Source of the DNA: Chitinophaga silvatica
GTDB lineage: Bacteria > Bacteroidota > Bacteroidia > Chitinophagales > Chitinophagaceae
Assembly (NCBI RefSeq): GCF_003419895.1
Contig: NZ_QPMM01000004.1
Span: 248,001-312,000, forward strand
Length of the DNA: 64,000 nt
Direction of reading: 5' to 3'
Of the stretch, positions 43,933 to 53,400 are shown piece by piece. The translations under genes and the position numbers were made by a program. Within the stretch, counting starts at the first letter, position 1; each line of letters opens with the position of its first letter. Under the pieces are notes generated by a model. The model did no database searches and was not told where the DNA came from. It worked only from the letters and a program-made list of their open reading frames with translations.

Positions 43933-44634
43933 TTACAAGTCACCTAACATTGGTCGGAGTACCACGTCTTCCATAACAGTTTGAGGTGCCAGCTGGTAGG
44001 CCGACCAGATAACTGAGGCAATATCTTCAGGAGGCATTAATCTCGTTGGAGGCCCGTCGAAGCCCTCCCAGGAAGCGGTAAGGGTAGGCCCTGGACTTAC
44101 AGAGGTCACTTTTATCTGAAGGTTTTTCAATTCTTCCCTCAGGTTTTTGCTGAATCCAAGTAAGGCATGTTTGGTAATACTGTATGATCCTCCGTTTGGA
44201 TAGGCCTTGTGGCTGGCAGTGGAACACAGATTGAAAATATGTCCTTTTTGCTGTGCGATCATAGTAGGCAAAAGTGCCCTGGTAAGATAATAGGCGCTGT
44301 AAACATTAACGGCCATCAACTTTTCCAGTAGCCCGTCGTCTTCCTGGTAAATAGTACCGGGAACATAAATCCCAGCATTATTAACGAGAATATCTATAGT
44401 TGAAAAGTTGTCATTTATTGTATGGGCAAATGCTAAAACATCTTCTTTTTTCTCCATATCTACAGAAAGTGCCAGCACCTGAACCTGTGGATTGATTTTC
44501 TGTATTTCTGCCTGTGTAGCAGCCAGTGTATCAGCATTTCTCGCACATATTGCCACATTAAACCCTTCTTTTGCCAGCCTCTCCGCAATTGCTTTCCCGA
44601 TACCTTTACTGGCCCCTGTAATTACTGCATTCAT
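43933..44634 (-). CDS. Short-chain dehydrogenase/reductase
   Basis: 233 aa, classical SDR: cofactor motif GASKGIGKAIAERL, NNAG (LVNNAGIYVPG), catalytic Ser in CSTASHKAYP and YSITKHALLG (Tyr-x-x-x-Lys). Length and motifs resemble 3-ketoacyl reductase-like SDRs, but the substrate is unknown. Divergent from yjjG across 88 bp. Confidence 0.88.
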   Translation of the reverse strand: MNAVITGASKGIGKAIAERLAKEGFNVAICARNADTLAATQAEIQKINPQVQVLALSVDMEKKEDVLAFAHTINDNFSTIDILVNNAGIYVPGTIYQEDDGLLEKLMAVNVYSAYYLTRALLPTMIAQQKGHIFNLCSTASHKAYPNGGSYSITKHALLGFSKNLREELKNLQIKVTSVSPGPTLTASWEGFDGPPTRLMPPEDIASVIWSAYQLAPQTVMEDVVLRPMLGDL

Positions 44635-44707
44635 ATTCCTATGTCAGATTAAAGACAGTAAAATAAGGAATTTACAGATAACGGCCCCCTAAACGACCCG
44701 TATTTCG

Positions 44708-44715
44708 TAACTTTG
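44708..44715 (+). promoter_or_regulatory. -7 box just before yjjG
   Basis: TAACTTTG matches TAnnTTTG and ends 7 nt before the ATG at 44723, suggesting a very short leader. No clear -33 box. Confidence 0.4.
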
Positions 44716-44722
44716 CGCCATC

Positions 44723-45418
44723 ATGAAGTATAGACATCTTTTCTTTGATCTGGATCACACACTCTGGGACTTTGAAAAAAATGAACAGGAAACTTTGCTG
44801 GAATTGTATGAGAACAATGATTTGAAACAACGCGGAGTGCCAACTTTTGAATCTTTCTCCATCTCTTATGTAGGTCATAACGAACGGTTATGGGATCGCT
44901 TCCGTAAGGGATTTATTACCCGCAACGACTTAAGGGACAAACGCTTTAGGCTGACGCTGCTTGATTTTAAAATCGGTGATGAAAAGCTGACTCAAAATCT
45001 TACAGAAGCCTTTCTGGAGATTTTGCCTTATAAAACTGCACTTTTCCCTGAGGCTAAGGAAACTTTGGAATATCTTTTAGATAAAGGTTATCCAATGCAT
45101 ATGATTACCAATGGCTTTGAAGAGACCCAATTACTGAAAATGCGCAATTCAGGAATCGAGCACTTCTTCACTCACATTATTACGTCAGAGCTTGCTGGTA
45201 GCCTGAAACCTTATCCTCCCATCTTCGAGTTTGCGATGGAAAGAGCAGGTACAAATGCTACGGAAAGTATCATGATCGGGGATGCCATGGAGTTGGATAT
45301 AAAAGGAGCACATGCTGTAGGAATGGATCAGGTGTACTTTAATCCGGCCAAACCACCTGTCGATTTTCAGCCAACTTATGTGATACAGCACTTAAACGAA
45401 CTAAAGAATTTTCTGTAA
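44723..45418 (+). CDS. yjjG: YjjG-type HAD nucleotidase
   Basis: 231 aa. HAD motif I is FFDLDHTLWDFEKN (nucleophile Asp and second Asp), motif II MITNGFEETQ, motif III with Lys in AGSLKPYPPIFEFA, and motif IV MIGDAMELDIKGAHAVGM. DLDHTLWD is characteristic of the YjjG family, which removes phosphate from non-canonical pyrimidine nucleotides. Ends before a strong two-way terminator. Confidence 0.92.
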   Translation: MKYRHLFFDLDHTLWDFEKNEQETLLELYENNDLKQRGVPTFESFSISYVGHNERLWDRFRKGFITRNDLRDKRFRLTLLDFKIGDEKLTQNLTEAFLEILPYKTALFPEAKETLEYLLDKGYPMHMITNGFEETQLLKMRNSGIEHFFTHIITSELAGSLKPYPPIFEFAMERAGTNATESIMIGDAMELDIKGAHAVGMDQVYFNPAKPPVDFQPTYVIQHLNELKNFL

Positions 45419-45425
45419 TGCTATA

Positions 45426-45471
45426 AAAACAAAAAGATCGAAGCGGATAACCACTTCGATCTTTTTGTTTT
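45426..45471. terminator. Two-way intrinsic terminator
   Basis: 18-bp perfect stem (AAAACAAAAAGATCGAAG with its complement), 10-nt loop; T-rich on both strands. Lies between the convergent yjjG and the small secreted protein gene. Confidence 0.88.
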
Positions 45472-45488
45472 GCGCAATACTGCGAATA

Positions 45489-45695
45489 TTATTTAGTTTT
45501 CTGACCTTTAGCAGCCAGGCTGGCAGCTTTGGAAGGCTGTTTGCAGCAGCTTTTGGTCTTCGACTTATCTTTTTTAGAGCAATCGGAAGTACATTCCTTT
45601 TTGGTTGCAGTTTCGGATTTGCCCTTTTTATCCTGGGCGAAGGCGAAACCTGTTATGAGCAACAATGCTAATGAGCCGGTAAGTGCTTTTTTCAT
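45489..45695 (-). CDS. Small Lys/Cys-rich secreted protein, function unknown
   Basis: 68 aa. A good signal peptide (KKALTGSLALLLITGFAFAQ), then a 48-aa mature part with many Lys and four cysteines (KKECTSDCSKKD and KSCCKQ). Spacing C-x3-C then CC could bind metal or form disulfides. I recognise no family. The signal peptide and the terminator directly behind it support a real gene. 11 bp after psd on the same strand. Confidence 0.6.
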   Translation of the reverse strand: MKKALTGSLALLLITGFAFAQDKKGKSETATKKECTSDCSKKDKSKTKSCCKQPSKAASLAAKGQKTK

Positions 45696-45706
45696 CTTTA
45701 ATTATG

Positions 45707-46357
45707 TTAAAGTTTAGCGACTACAGTTACCCCACCTTTTACAACTTCCTCTAATTTTACTGCTACTTCAGTGCCGATAGGCAGGTACAAATCTACTCTG
45801 GAACCGAATTTAATGAATCCCATTTCCTCGTTTTGCTTTACTTCCATGCCAGGTTTCAGGTAATTCACAATTCTACGAGCGAGAGCACCAGCGATCTGAC
45901 GTACCAGGATATCAGCTTTATTGTTACCAATTACCACAGAATATCTTTCGTTTTCAGTAGATGATTTTGGATGCCAGGCCACCAGGTACTTACCAGGGTG
46001 ATACTGAGAGAGCTTTACAACTCCGCTGATCGGGTTACGATTAACGTGCACGTTGGCTGGGCTCATAAAAATAGATACCTGCAAACGCTTATCCTTAAAG
46101 TATTCTGGCTCATAAACTTCTTCGATTACAACCACTTTACCATCGCAAGGGGAGATAACCAGAGAATCACCTGTTGTGAACTTACGGGCCGGGATACGGA
46201 AAAAAGATACGATGAACAGGAAGAAGACCAGGGATATAATGGCTATTGTCCAGCAAAGAGCAGGTGAATCAAACCAATAAAATACCGCTCCGTTGATCAA
46301 CGCCAGTACAAGAAATACAAGGGAAATGGTGGCAAATCCTTCTCTATGGATCTTCAT
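45707..46357 (-). CDS. psd: Phosphatidylserine decarboxylase, short type
   Basis: 216 aa. Two N-terminal membrane helices (residues about 10-50), then the catalytic domain: VISPCDGKVVVIEEV, IFMSPANVHVNRNPISG (His ligand/charge relay), KHPKSS-like AWHPKSSTENER and the self-cleavage site FIKFGSRVDLY, where GS splits to form the pyruvoyl group. The short form is usual in Bacteroidota. Makes phosphatidylethanolamine; cdsA, which feeds the same pathway, is 94 bp upstream on the same strand. Confidence 0.92.
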   Translation of the reverse strand: MKIHREGFATISLVFLVLALINGAVFYWFDSPALCWTIAIISLVFFLFIVSFFRIPARKFTTGDSLVISPCDGKVVVIEEVYEPEYFKDKRLQVSIFMSPANVHVNRNPISGVVKLSQYHPGKYLVAWHPKSSTENERYSVVIGNNKADILVRQIAGALARRIVNYLKPGMEVKQNEEMGFIKFGSRVDLYLPIGTEVAVKLEEVVKGGVTVVAKL

Positions 46358-46451
46358 TTTTCTTTTTATTAAATTATAGTTTTATATGATATTGACATTT
46401 CTACCTGGCAAAGGTACTTCAATTCAAAAAAATTATTATGCGAAATTCTGT

Positions 46452-47336
46452 TTAATAAATCATAAAGGATTGAACGTAAATCCAGGCAAAAGGAGCAGCC
46501 AATAATAATGAATCGAACCGATCCAGAAAACCTCCATGCCCGGGCATAATATTGCCGGAATCTTTTACGCCGGCCATTCTTTTTAATTTGGATTCGATCA
46601 GGTCTCCGATTGTACCAAATATCGCTGCTATAGAAGCTAATACGATCCAATGTTGCAGCGATAGATAACTACTACCCCAGAAATGGCCGTAAATGGCGGC
46701 TGTAGCTACGGCAAGCACCATACCTCCTACAGTTCCTTCAATGGTTTTTTTAGGTGAAATAGTTGGCGCAAAAGGTGTTTTTCCGATTAATGAGCCTACA
46801 ATATAGGCCATTGTGTCATTGATCCAAATGAAAATGATCAGCAATAAAGGGATAAGCCAGCCAGGAGCAGTACCAACATTTCCTGGTGTATAGGTGATGT
46901 TTATAGCATTCAGCCGCAGATGAATCAGCAAACCAAATGGAATAATCACGTATAGAAGCCCGATAGCAGAGTAGCCCAGGTTCTTTAAATAAAAATCTTT
47001 ACTAAACAGGATCTCTCCCAAAGGCATTACCAATAAAAAGATAACCGTTGCCCACCAGCCTATTAGTCCAAGTGGTACGCCCAAAACAGGAAATGAATTT
47101 CCGGTAAAAGCGCATAATATAGCAGCACCGGCAAGGGGGGCGCTTATTTTGTGCACAGGGGAAATGCTGTTGTAATCAGCATCAATATGTCTGATTAATT
47201 TAAAATATTCCTGAAAAGCAAAGAAGCCAATCAGGAAAAACAATAGGAAAAATGTGAATTCGGTATATAAGATCCCCCCCAGCATTACTGCTACAAACAC
47301 CAGTGCAGAAGCCGTACGGGTAAAAAATGTTTTCAT
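46452..47336 (-). CDS. cdsA: Phosphatidate cytidylyltransferase
   Basis: 294 aa with about eight membrane helices. The signature lies near the C-terminus: KRMAGVKDSGNIMPGHGGFLDRFDSL, with Asp residues that bind Mg and CTP; an earlier FAPTISPKKTIEGTVGG segment is also typical. Makes CDP-diacylglycerol, the precursor of phosphatidylserine and other phospholipids. Grouped with psd, a DUF2007 protein and a CPBP protease, a common Bacteroidota arrangement. Confidence 0.95.
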   Translation of the reverse strand: MKTFFTRTASALVFVAVMLGGILYTEFTFFLLFFLIGFFAFQEYFKLIRHIDADYNSISPVHKISAPLAGAAILCAFTGNSFPVLGVPLGLIGWWATVIFLLVMPLGEILFSKDFYLKNLGYSAIGLLYVIIPFGLLIHLRLNAINITYTPGNVGTAPGWLIPLLLIIFIWINDTMAYIVGSLIGKTPFAPTISPKKTIEGTVGGMVLAVATAAIYGHFWGSSYLSLQHWIVLASIAAIFGTIGDLIESKLKRMAGVKDSGNIMPGHGGFLDRFDSLLLAAPFAWIYVQSFMIY

Positions 47337-47360
47337 GAGTGTTATTCTACGATTAAATAA

Positions 47361-47600
47361 TTATCCAATATTAGGATCCCCGGTTGGTAAATCGTGATGG
47401 CTCTCGATCAGCGATTTGGCAGTAGCTTCATTACTGTTGTGTACATATAGCTCCACCAGCCCCGGCAGAGTAATATTATATGACGAAGATTGTCTGTTCA
47501 ATAAAACCGTATCTATTGCATGTTCGGTCAACATACCTTTCACTATTTCTGCTTCAAACGGACTAGTGCTTGAAAAAACTTTTACCCAATCTTTTTCCAT
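47361..47600 (-). CDS. DUF2007 small protein
   Basis: 79 aa, one domain: VKVFSSTSPFEAEIVKGMLTEHAIDTVLLNRQ then VELYVHNSNEATAKSLIE. This is the DUF2007 ('putative signal transducing protein') fold, with a beta-alpha-beta-beta-alpha-beta pattern like PII/ACT relatives. Ligand unknown. 24 bp before cdsA and 35 bp after the CPBP protease gene, so likely one operon. Confidence 0.85.
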   Translation of the reverse strand: MEKDWVKVFSSTSPFEAEIVKGMLTEHAIDTVLLNRQSSSYNITLPGLVELYVHNSNEATAKSLIESHHDLPTGDPNIG

Positions 47601-47635
47601 TACTGATAGATTTTATGTGAGTGATTTCTTTCTTA

Positions 47636-48559
47636 TTAAAATATCTCTATATCATTCTTTTGTTCAGGTTCTTCGAACTGCCTGGGATTCGATTTTTTGC
47701 TTAATGCCCACAACAAACCTATTGTTACCGGAATGCTTATCAGAACCAGGTACCAGGCTACCGGAGTGTCTTGCATCGGATCATCCTTTATAACGCCATG
47801 CTGAAAAAGATATAGCCAGATTACCTGCATACCATTATTTACAACATGGGTTAAAATGCTGAGCCATAAGCTACCGCTAATAGCATAAACGGCTCCGAGA
47901 ATAAAGCCAAGTAGTATTCTTGGCATAAACCCAAATGCTTCGCCATGGATAGCACTAAAGATTATGGCTGTAATAAAAACACCAAACCATACTTTATTGG
48001 TAGCATTGATAATTAAGCGTTGCAGAACTCCTCTGAAGAATAATTCTTCAGCAATTGCAGGTATAATTGCTACCAGAAACAGATTGGCAAAGAGGTCTTT
48101 TATTGTTGGCATTTTGAGGATGACCTTCAACAATTGGTCGGCCATCTTTTCCATTTCTCTGAATTGCTGGGGCACAGGCCAGGTTTTGTTCCACTCGCCC
48201 AACCACCCTACAAATGGCAATGAGCAATATAATGCCAGCACTGAGATTGCAATCTGAAGTATTGATGGCATTGGTTTCAAGCCAAGATACCTCATTGGGT
48301 GGGGTTGCCATAAATAAGCAAAAAGTGCCGCTGGAATAAAGAAAACCGCTATCGAATAAAAGAATTGTGTAATTTTCAGATAGCCGACAAGGTTAGGATT
48401 GGCAAATACCTGACTTTGCATTTCTTCCAGGCTCATACCAACCAATGCAGGCGTAATAGAATTAAGCAGGAGTAGATAAACGACAAAGAATCCAAAGAAA
48501 AAGCCAAGGAATGTGATTATCTGTAAAAAGATTGGCGTCTGCCTCAAGTAACCTGTCAT
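47636..48559 (-). CDS. CPBP family intramembrane metalloprotease
   Basis: 307 aa with about eight membrane helices. Catalytic motifs of the CAAX/ABI (CPBP) family are intact: AIAEELFFRGVLQRL (EExxxR), FSAIHGEAFGF (FxxxH) and LTHVVNNG (HxxxN). Functions of bacterial members range from bacteriocin immunity to membrane-protein processing; the target here is unknown. First gene of the CPBP-DUF2007-cdsA-psd run. Confidence 0.9.
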   Translation of the reverse strand: MTGYLRQTPIFLQIITFLGFFFGFFVVYLLLLNSITPALVGMSLEEMQSQVFANPNLVGYLKITQFFYSIAVFFIPAALFAYLWQPHPMRYLGLKPMPSILQIAISVLALYCSLPFVGWLGEWNKTWPVPQQFREMEKMADQLLKVILKMPTIKDLFANLFLVAIIPAIAEELFFRGVLQRLIINATNKVWFGVFITAIIFSAIHGEAFGFMPRILLGFILGAVYAISGSLWLSILTHVVNNGMQVIWLYLFQHGVIKDDPMQDTPVAWYLVLISIPVTIGLLWALSKKSNPRQFEEPEQKNDIEIF

Positions 48560-48732
48560 AAAGAATTACTGTATTAAATTTGCGTAAATTTACAGTGTGA
48601 AATTCGGTTTGCAGTATCAGTTACCCTCAAAAATTACCCTCATAGAGAAAAAACTGTTATTGCATATCCTTAGTGATAAAATTAATATTATAAAAATAAC
48701 TATAGCAAATAAGCCTTGGTTATACTTAAATT

Positions 48733-49791
48733 ATGGTGAAGATAGGAAATATTGAATTGGGTGAATTCCCTTTGTTACTGGCACCCATGGAAGACGTAAG
48801 TGATCCGCCGTTTCGTGCGGTGTGCAAAGATAATGGGGCCGACCTCATGTATACTGAATTCATATCTTCAGAAGGTTTGATACGTGATGCCATCAAAAGC
48901 CGAAAGAAACTCGATATTTTCGATTACGAACGGCCGGTAGGTATACAAATCTTTGGTGGTGATGAAGAATCATTATCCCTTGCTGCTCAAATAGTAGAAG
49001 CTACCAATCCCGATTTGCTGGATATAAACTTTGGCTGCCCCGTAAAAAAGGTGGCTTGTAAAGGCGCAGGCGCAGGAATCCTTAAAGATATTCCTAAAAT
49101 GGTGAAGCTCACTGCTGCCGTTGTGAAGGCTACAAAACTACCTGTAACCATCAAAACCCGCCTGGGTTGGGATGATGAAACAAAGAACATCGAAGACGTT
49201 GCAGAAAGATTACAGGACGTAGGTATTAAGGCGCTCACCATTCACGGCCGTACCCGTACGCAGATGTATAAAGGAAATGCTGATTGGACCTTAATAGGAA
49301 AAGTTAAAAATAATCCGCGCATCCAGATACCCATTTTCGGTAACGGTGATATATGTACGCCTGAACAGGCAATAGCAGCCAGGGCTAAATACGGCGTTGA
49401 TGGCGTAATGATAGGCAGAGCAGCTATCGGATACCCTTGGATATTCAGGGAGATAAAGCATTTTATGAGCACCGGCGAACATTTAGCTTTACCAACTGTT
49501 TTGGAAAGAGTAGAAGTATGTAAAAAACATCTTCGAGAGTCTGTAGCCTGGAAAGGTGAAGTGATTGGTATACTGGAAATGCGCAGACACTATACTAATT
49601 ATCTCAAAGGGTTACCCCACATCAAAGATTACAGACAGCAATTAGTAACTTGCAATACATTAGCTGGAATAGAGGAAGTGCTAGACACGGTGGCGATTCA
49701 ATACAAAGATCATATATTCGAAAGATCGGCCCCTACTCATGATTTTTTGCCGGCTGGCAATGAAACATCCGGTTGTAACGTTTACGGTTAA
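48733..49791 (+). CDS. dusB: tRNA-dihydrouridine synthase, DusB type
   Basis: 352 aa. FMN TIM barrel: LLAPMEDVSDPPFRAVCKDNGADL, IQIFGGDEE, the conserved DINFGCPVKKVACKGAGAG (active-site Cys), TIKTRLGWDDE, TIHGRTRTQMYKG and GVDGVMIGRAAIGYPWIF. The C-terminal helical domain (MRRHYTNYLKGL) binds tRNA. Reduces uridines in the tRNA D-loop. Upstream 48560-48732 is AT-rich with a TAAATTTG -7-type box but little else. Confidence 0.94.
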   Translation: MVKIGNIELGEFPLLLAPMEDVSDPPFRAVCKDNGADLMYTEFISSEGLIRDAIKSRKKLDIFDYERPVGIQIFGGDEESLSLAAQIVEATNPDLLDINFGCPVKKVACKGAGAGILKDIPKMVKLTAAVVKATKLPVTIKTRLGWDDETKNIEDVAERLQDVGIKALTIHGRTRTQMYKGNADWTLIGKVKNNPRIQIPIFGNGDICTPEQAIAARAKYGVDGVMIGRAAIGYPWIFREIKHFMSTGEHLALPTVLERVEVCKKHLRESVAWKGEVIGILEMRRHYTNYLKGLPHIKDYRQQLVTCNTLAGIEEVLDTVAIQYKDHIFERSAPTHDFLPAGNETSGCNVYG

Positions 49792-49833
49792 ACGGATAAC
49801 CCCAAAAGTGTATAAATAATAAATTACTTTCAC

Positions 49834-50403
49834 ATGACCACAATTAAAAATCTGAGAAATGAAGTCTGGAAAGACTTACAGATTAAAAACAAGTCAGCCC
49901 TGCGTAAAAAGTACGCCGTTTCAAATATGGGCCGAGTGATCAGTTATCATGAAAGTATCGAAGATGGTAAGCTGCTCACGGGTTCTACCGTAGAGGGTTA
50001 TACGGTATTGAATGTAAAACCTGCAGATAGCTACCAATCTCTCTACCTGCACCGCGAAGTAGCTAAGCTCTTCAACAAAAAACCTAGCAGAGCTTACAAA
50101 TACGTTATCCATCTGGATTACGACAAGAAAAATAATAAAGCAACCAATCTGAAATGGGCAACCAAAGAAGAAATGGAAGAGCATCAACAAAACAGTCCTG
50201 CTAAACTGGCTTATAAAGAAAAACAACGTAACCGGTTGAAAGGACTGAAACTCAATGTGACCAAAGTAAAAAGCATTAAACGCTTACTCAATAAACCGGG
50301 TAAGAAAACAATGAAGCAGATTGCTGAACAATTCGATATCAGCGAAATGCAACTTTACCGCATTAAAAGCGGTGAAAACTGGTCACATGTAACCTTGGAT
50401 TAA
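49834..50403 (+). CDS. NUMOD4/HNH endonuclease-like protein with HTH tail
   Basis: 189 aa. Begins with a NUMOD4-like segment (EVWKDL then KYAVSNMGRVISYHES and GYTVLNVK), then an HNH_3-like core (LHREVAKLF, KYVIHLDYDKKNNKATNLKWATKEEMEEH) with the His and Asn positions kept, and a C-terminal DNA-binding helix-turn-helix (KTMKQIAEQFDISEMQLYRIKSGENW). This is the architecture of free-standing homing-type HNH enzymes from phages and introns. No intron or phage genes lie nearby, so it may be domesticated. Confidence 0.72.
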   Translation: MTTIKNLRNEVWKDLQIKNKSALRKKYAVSNMGRVISYHESIEDGKLLTGSTVEGYTVLNVKPADSYQSLYLHREVAKLFNKKPSRAYKYVIHLDYDKKNNKATNLKWATKEEMEEHQQNSPAKLAYKEKQRNRLKGLKLNVTKVKSIKRLLNKPGKKTMKQIAEQFDISEMQLYRIKSGENWSHVTLD

Positions 50404-50480
50404 AGCCTGGTTTACCAGGAGTGATCAATATATGATGTTGTCTGAACTGTGGCCATACTTTTAAGTGTGGCCATAGTTGT

Positions 50481-53400
50481 CTAAAGCCAACTCTGTGTCA
50501 TTCCGGACAATATCTTACTATAATGGGCACTTGACTGTAAAACCGGTAAATGACCCAATAATATCACCTGCTGTTTGGCCCTGGATAAAGTTACCAGCAA
50601 TTTTCTGTCTACCTCTACTTCTTCTTCCTCCCATTTAAAACGCCCAAGTGACTGCAGTGAGTGCAATTGTGCCGCATGGTAAACTGCCAGCGATACTATT
50701 ATTATGTCGTTTTCCGATCCCTGGAAACGCTCTACCGTATCTATGTTTATGGCTTGTAACTCCTCATCATCCGCTATCAGTTCCCGTATCAATGCGATCT
50801 GAGTACGCCAGGGAGTTACTACCCCTACCCTGTCTTTATTAAACAGATTCCCATCTCTCGCCCTTAAATGTTGTAATAATGATCTGACCCATTGCGCTTC
50901 CGTTAAATTCATTTTAGAAGTAGTTTCGTAAGGACTACTAATAAACACCTTTCTTCCTGCTGCCAAAATCCTCTCCCAACCTTCCGGTTGATCCGTAGCA
51001 GGTATAAAAGGTAAATGCTGCTCCCTGCGGCCACAGGTCAGCTGACCCGCATAATAATGATTAACCAGATCAGCAATTGTATTGTGCATTCTGAAATGAG
51101 TATTCAACATTCCCCAGGCATGCCTCCGGTCAGTTGCCTTTGAAAGATGCATTAGCCGCTCAAACATAGAAGTTCTTAAATCATATATTCCAAGTTGGTT
51201 GAGTTCCGGCTGGGTAGTTCTACAATAACTCTCATCCTGTGCTACTACCGGAGGGAGCTGATTCTGGTCTCCAATCAGGATGAATTTTCTGAATGGCATT
51301 AATAACCCCAAAATCTGTGGCTCTGTTAATTGAGAGGCCTCATCAACAATCAGTGTATCTGTAGGAATTCCTATCATCATTAACTGCTCCAGGCGGGATG
51401 TCATTGTGGATACGGTTGCCACAAATACCTTATGGCTGGTTATATAGTTCTTAGCCTTCTCCAGTGAGCCATCAAGACAATATTGCTGAAGTAGCCTGGC
51501 TGCTTCAGTATTTCTTCCTCCCAGCCGTAAATGACCGATTTCGCGGCTTTCCAGTTTACTGCAAATTTCCTCTACTGCTTTATTTGTGAAAGCAACAATG
51601 ATGGTTGTGCGCCCTTGTTTCACTTTTTCATTCACTATAGTAGTAAGTAGTGAAGATGTTTTTCCGGTTCCCGGTGGGCCCTGTAATAAATAGTAATCCT
51701 GTGCTTCCAGTGCTTGCCGCACGATAGTAGTCTGATTATCATTGAACATAACAGGTGCTTCCATCGGCAGTGGTGACCATCTGGGAGGCATTAACCCTAA
51801 TATAAGATTAGCCCTGGTAGAATACTGGGGGGCCAACATATAAAAGAGAAAAGCGGCGGATGACCAGTAATTAGATTCGTAAATATCATGTTCAATTACC
51901 CATTCGGAAAATTGACTGAAGAAATCTAAAGTCATCTGGCGGTTAATAAGGCTAAAGGTCAGATAGCCTTTTCCCAATTCCTCTATTCTCCCTTTTAATA
52001 ATTGCTGTTTTAATGGCTGTAAGCCTGTTTTGGAGCGGGGGTAGATTACAGCGGTATCGTTTTTTCTGAAATTATGGGTAACCGGCAACATCAAATCAAA
52101 CTTCACCAAGCTGTTTTGGGTATCGAACTCTCTGAATCGAAGTCCTGGTATGATATTGAACTTACTTTTTTTATCTTTTTCGTCCTGAAGCCAGAGTGCA
52201 GCAAATCCATCCGCCTCTTCCTCCCTGTTTACGGCCGAAAACATTCCGCATTTCGCTTGCAGATACTCCCGGATTGTAAATGAGAGGTATTCTTTATAAT
52301 AAGCTTTGGCAGTTGGAGAAGCCAGCTCCCATGCTTGTTGGAATGCATTGAAATGATTTATACTGAAAGATGGAAGCCCCTGAGCATTTATGGCATTGAT
52401 GGAAGAAAGGATATCCATTTCTCCAATGGCCAAACGTAATAGCATGGCTACGATCTCGTTTCTTAGCATCAGCAGTTCGCCTTCCTGAAGCAAAGTGCTG
52501 GTAACGTTTCTAAGCGGATTAACAGCAGCGGATGAATATAAGATAGCAGAACTCCCTTTTCGCTGACGGCCAAAAGTAGATTTCAATAACAGGTTATATC
52601 CAACAACCTGCATTTCGTGATTTTTCCAGGTATGGAAGTCGGGGGCCCTTCCACTTTTCAGCTCATAGATTTCTTTTCTGGTATCATCTGTTTCCTCCTC
52701 TGTCATAAGATCCAGTCGCCCTTGTAGTCCATAAATCGCGGAATAAAAAGCGGGCTCAATTCTTACAGCTTTATGTTGCAGTTCAGCTACTGTTTGTTGA
52801 AGGTTTGGCCAGTGGCAATCCTTAATATCGCTGTACATTTTATTGATTTCGGTTCGCCCGAATGCTGTTGCCTGCATAATATTTTCAGCCACGGCTTCCA
52901 TGAACATTTTTTTCATATCCGTATTCCGGTTGCGAAGCATTTCATCGAGTAAGGTATTTACGAGGTTCCCGCGAAAGGCGGCAGCACCGGGAAATTGAGG
53001 CACCAGTTTTTTTACCAGGTAAAGTAGTTTATTAGCTCCTTTGTGGGTAAAACATTCTGCCAGATCACTGATATCAATAAGCAGGTCTGGCTCCAATACG
53101 ATTTGTGTTTCATGTGTTGTTACGAATTCATAATCGTTTTCTGTTTTACATCCGGTGGCCAGGATTGTATCGTAGGTACGCAGCAGCGTTTGAAGTGAAA
53201 GAATGGTTGTAGGCGGCAGTGCGGTTAATGTAAGTGAAAAGTCGCCATATTCTTCATTTCTAAGATGTAAAGCAGATGATTGTATATTGATGATCACACC
53301 TTTCAGTGTATATGCAGCCTGTTGCTGTAGTTGTTGGGCCATGCTGTTCAGCTGACCCGGGGTTTTCGGGAAAGATTGTAAATCTGCCGGTACATCTTCC

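Noticed and set aside
50449..50475. Repeated TGTGGCCATA and a hairpin after the HNH gene
   Set aside because: The stem (GGCCATACTT/AAGTGTGGCC) has no T-run and sits in a short convergent gap; it may be a weak terminator but I cannot support more.
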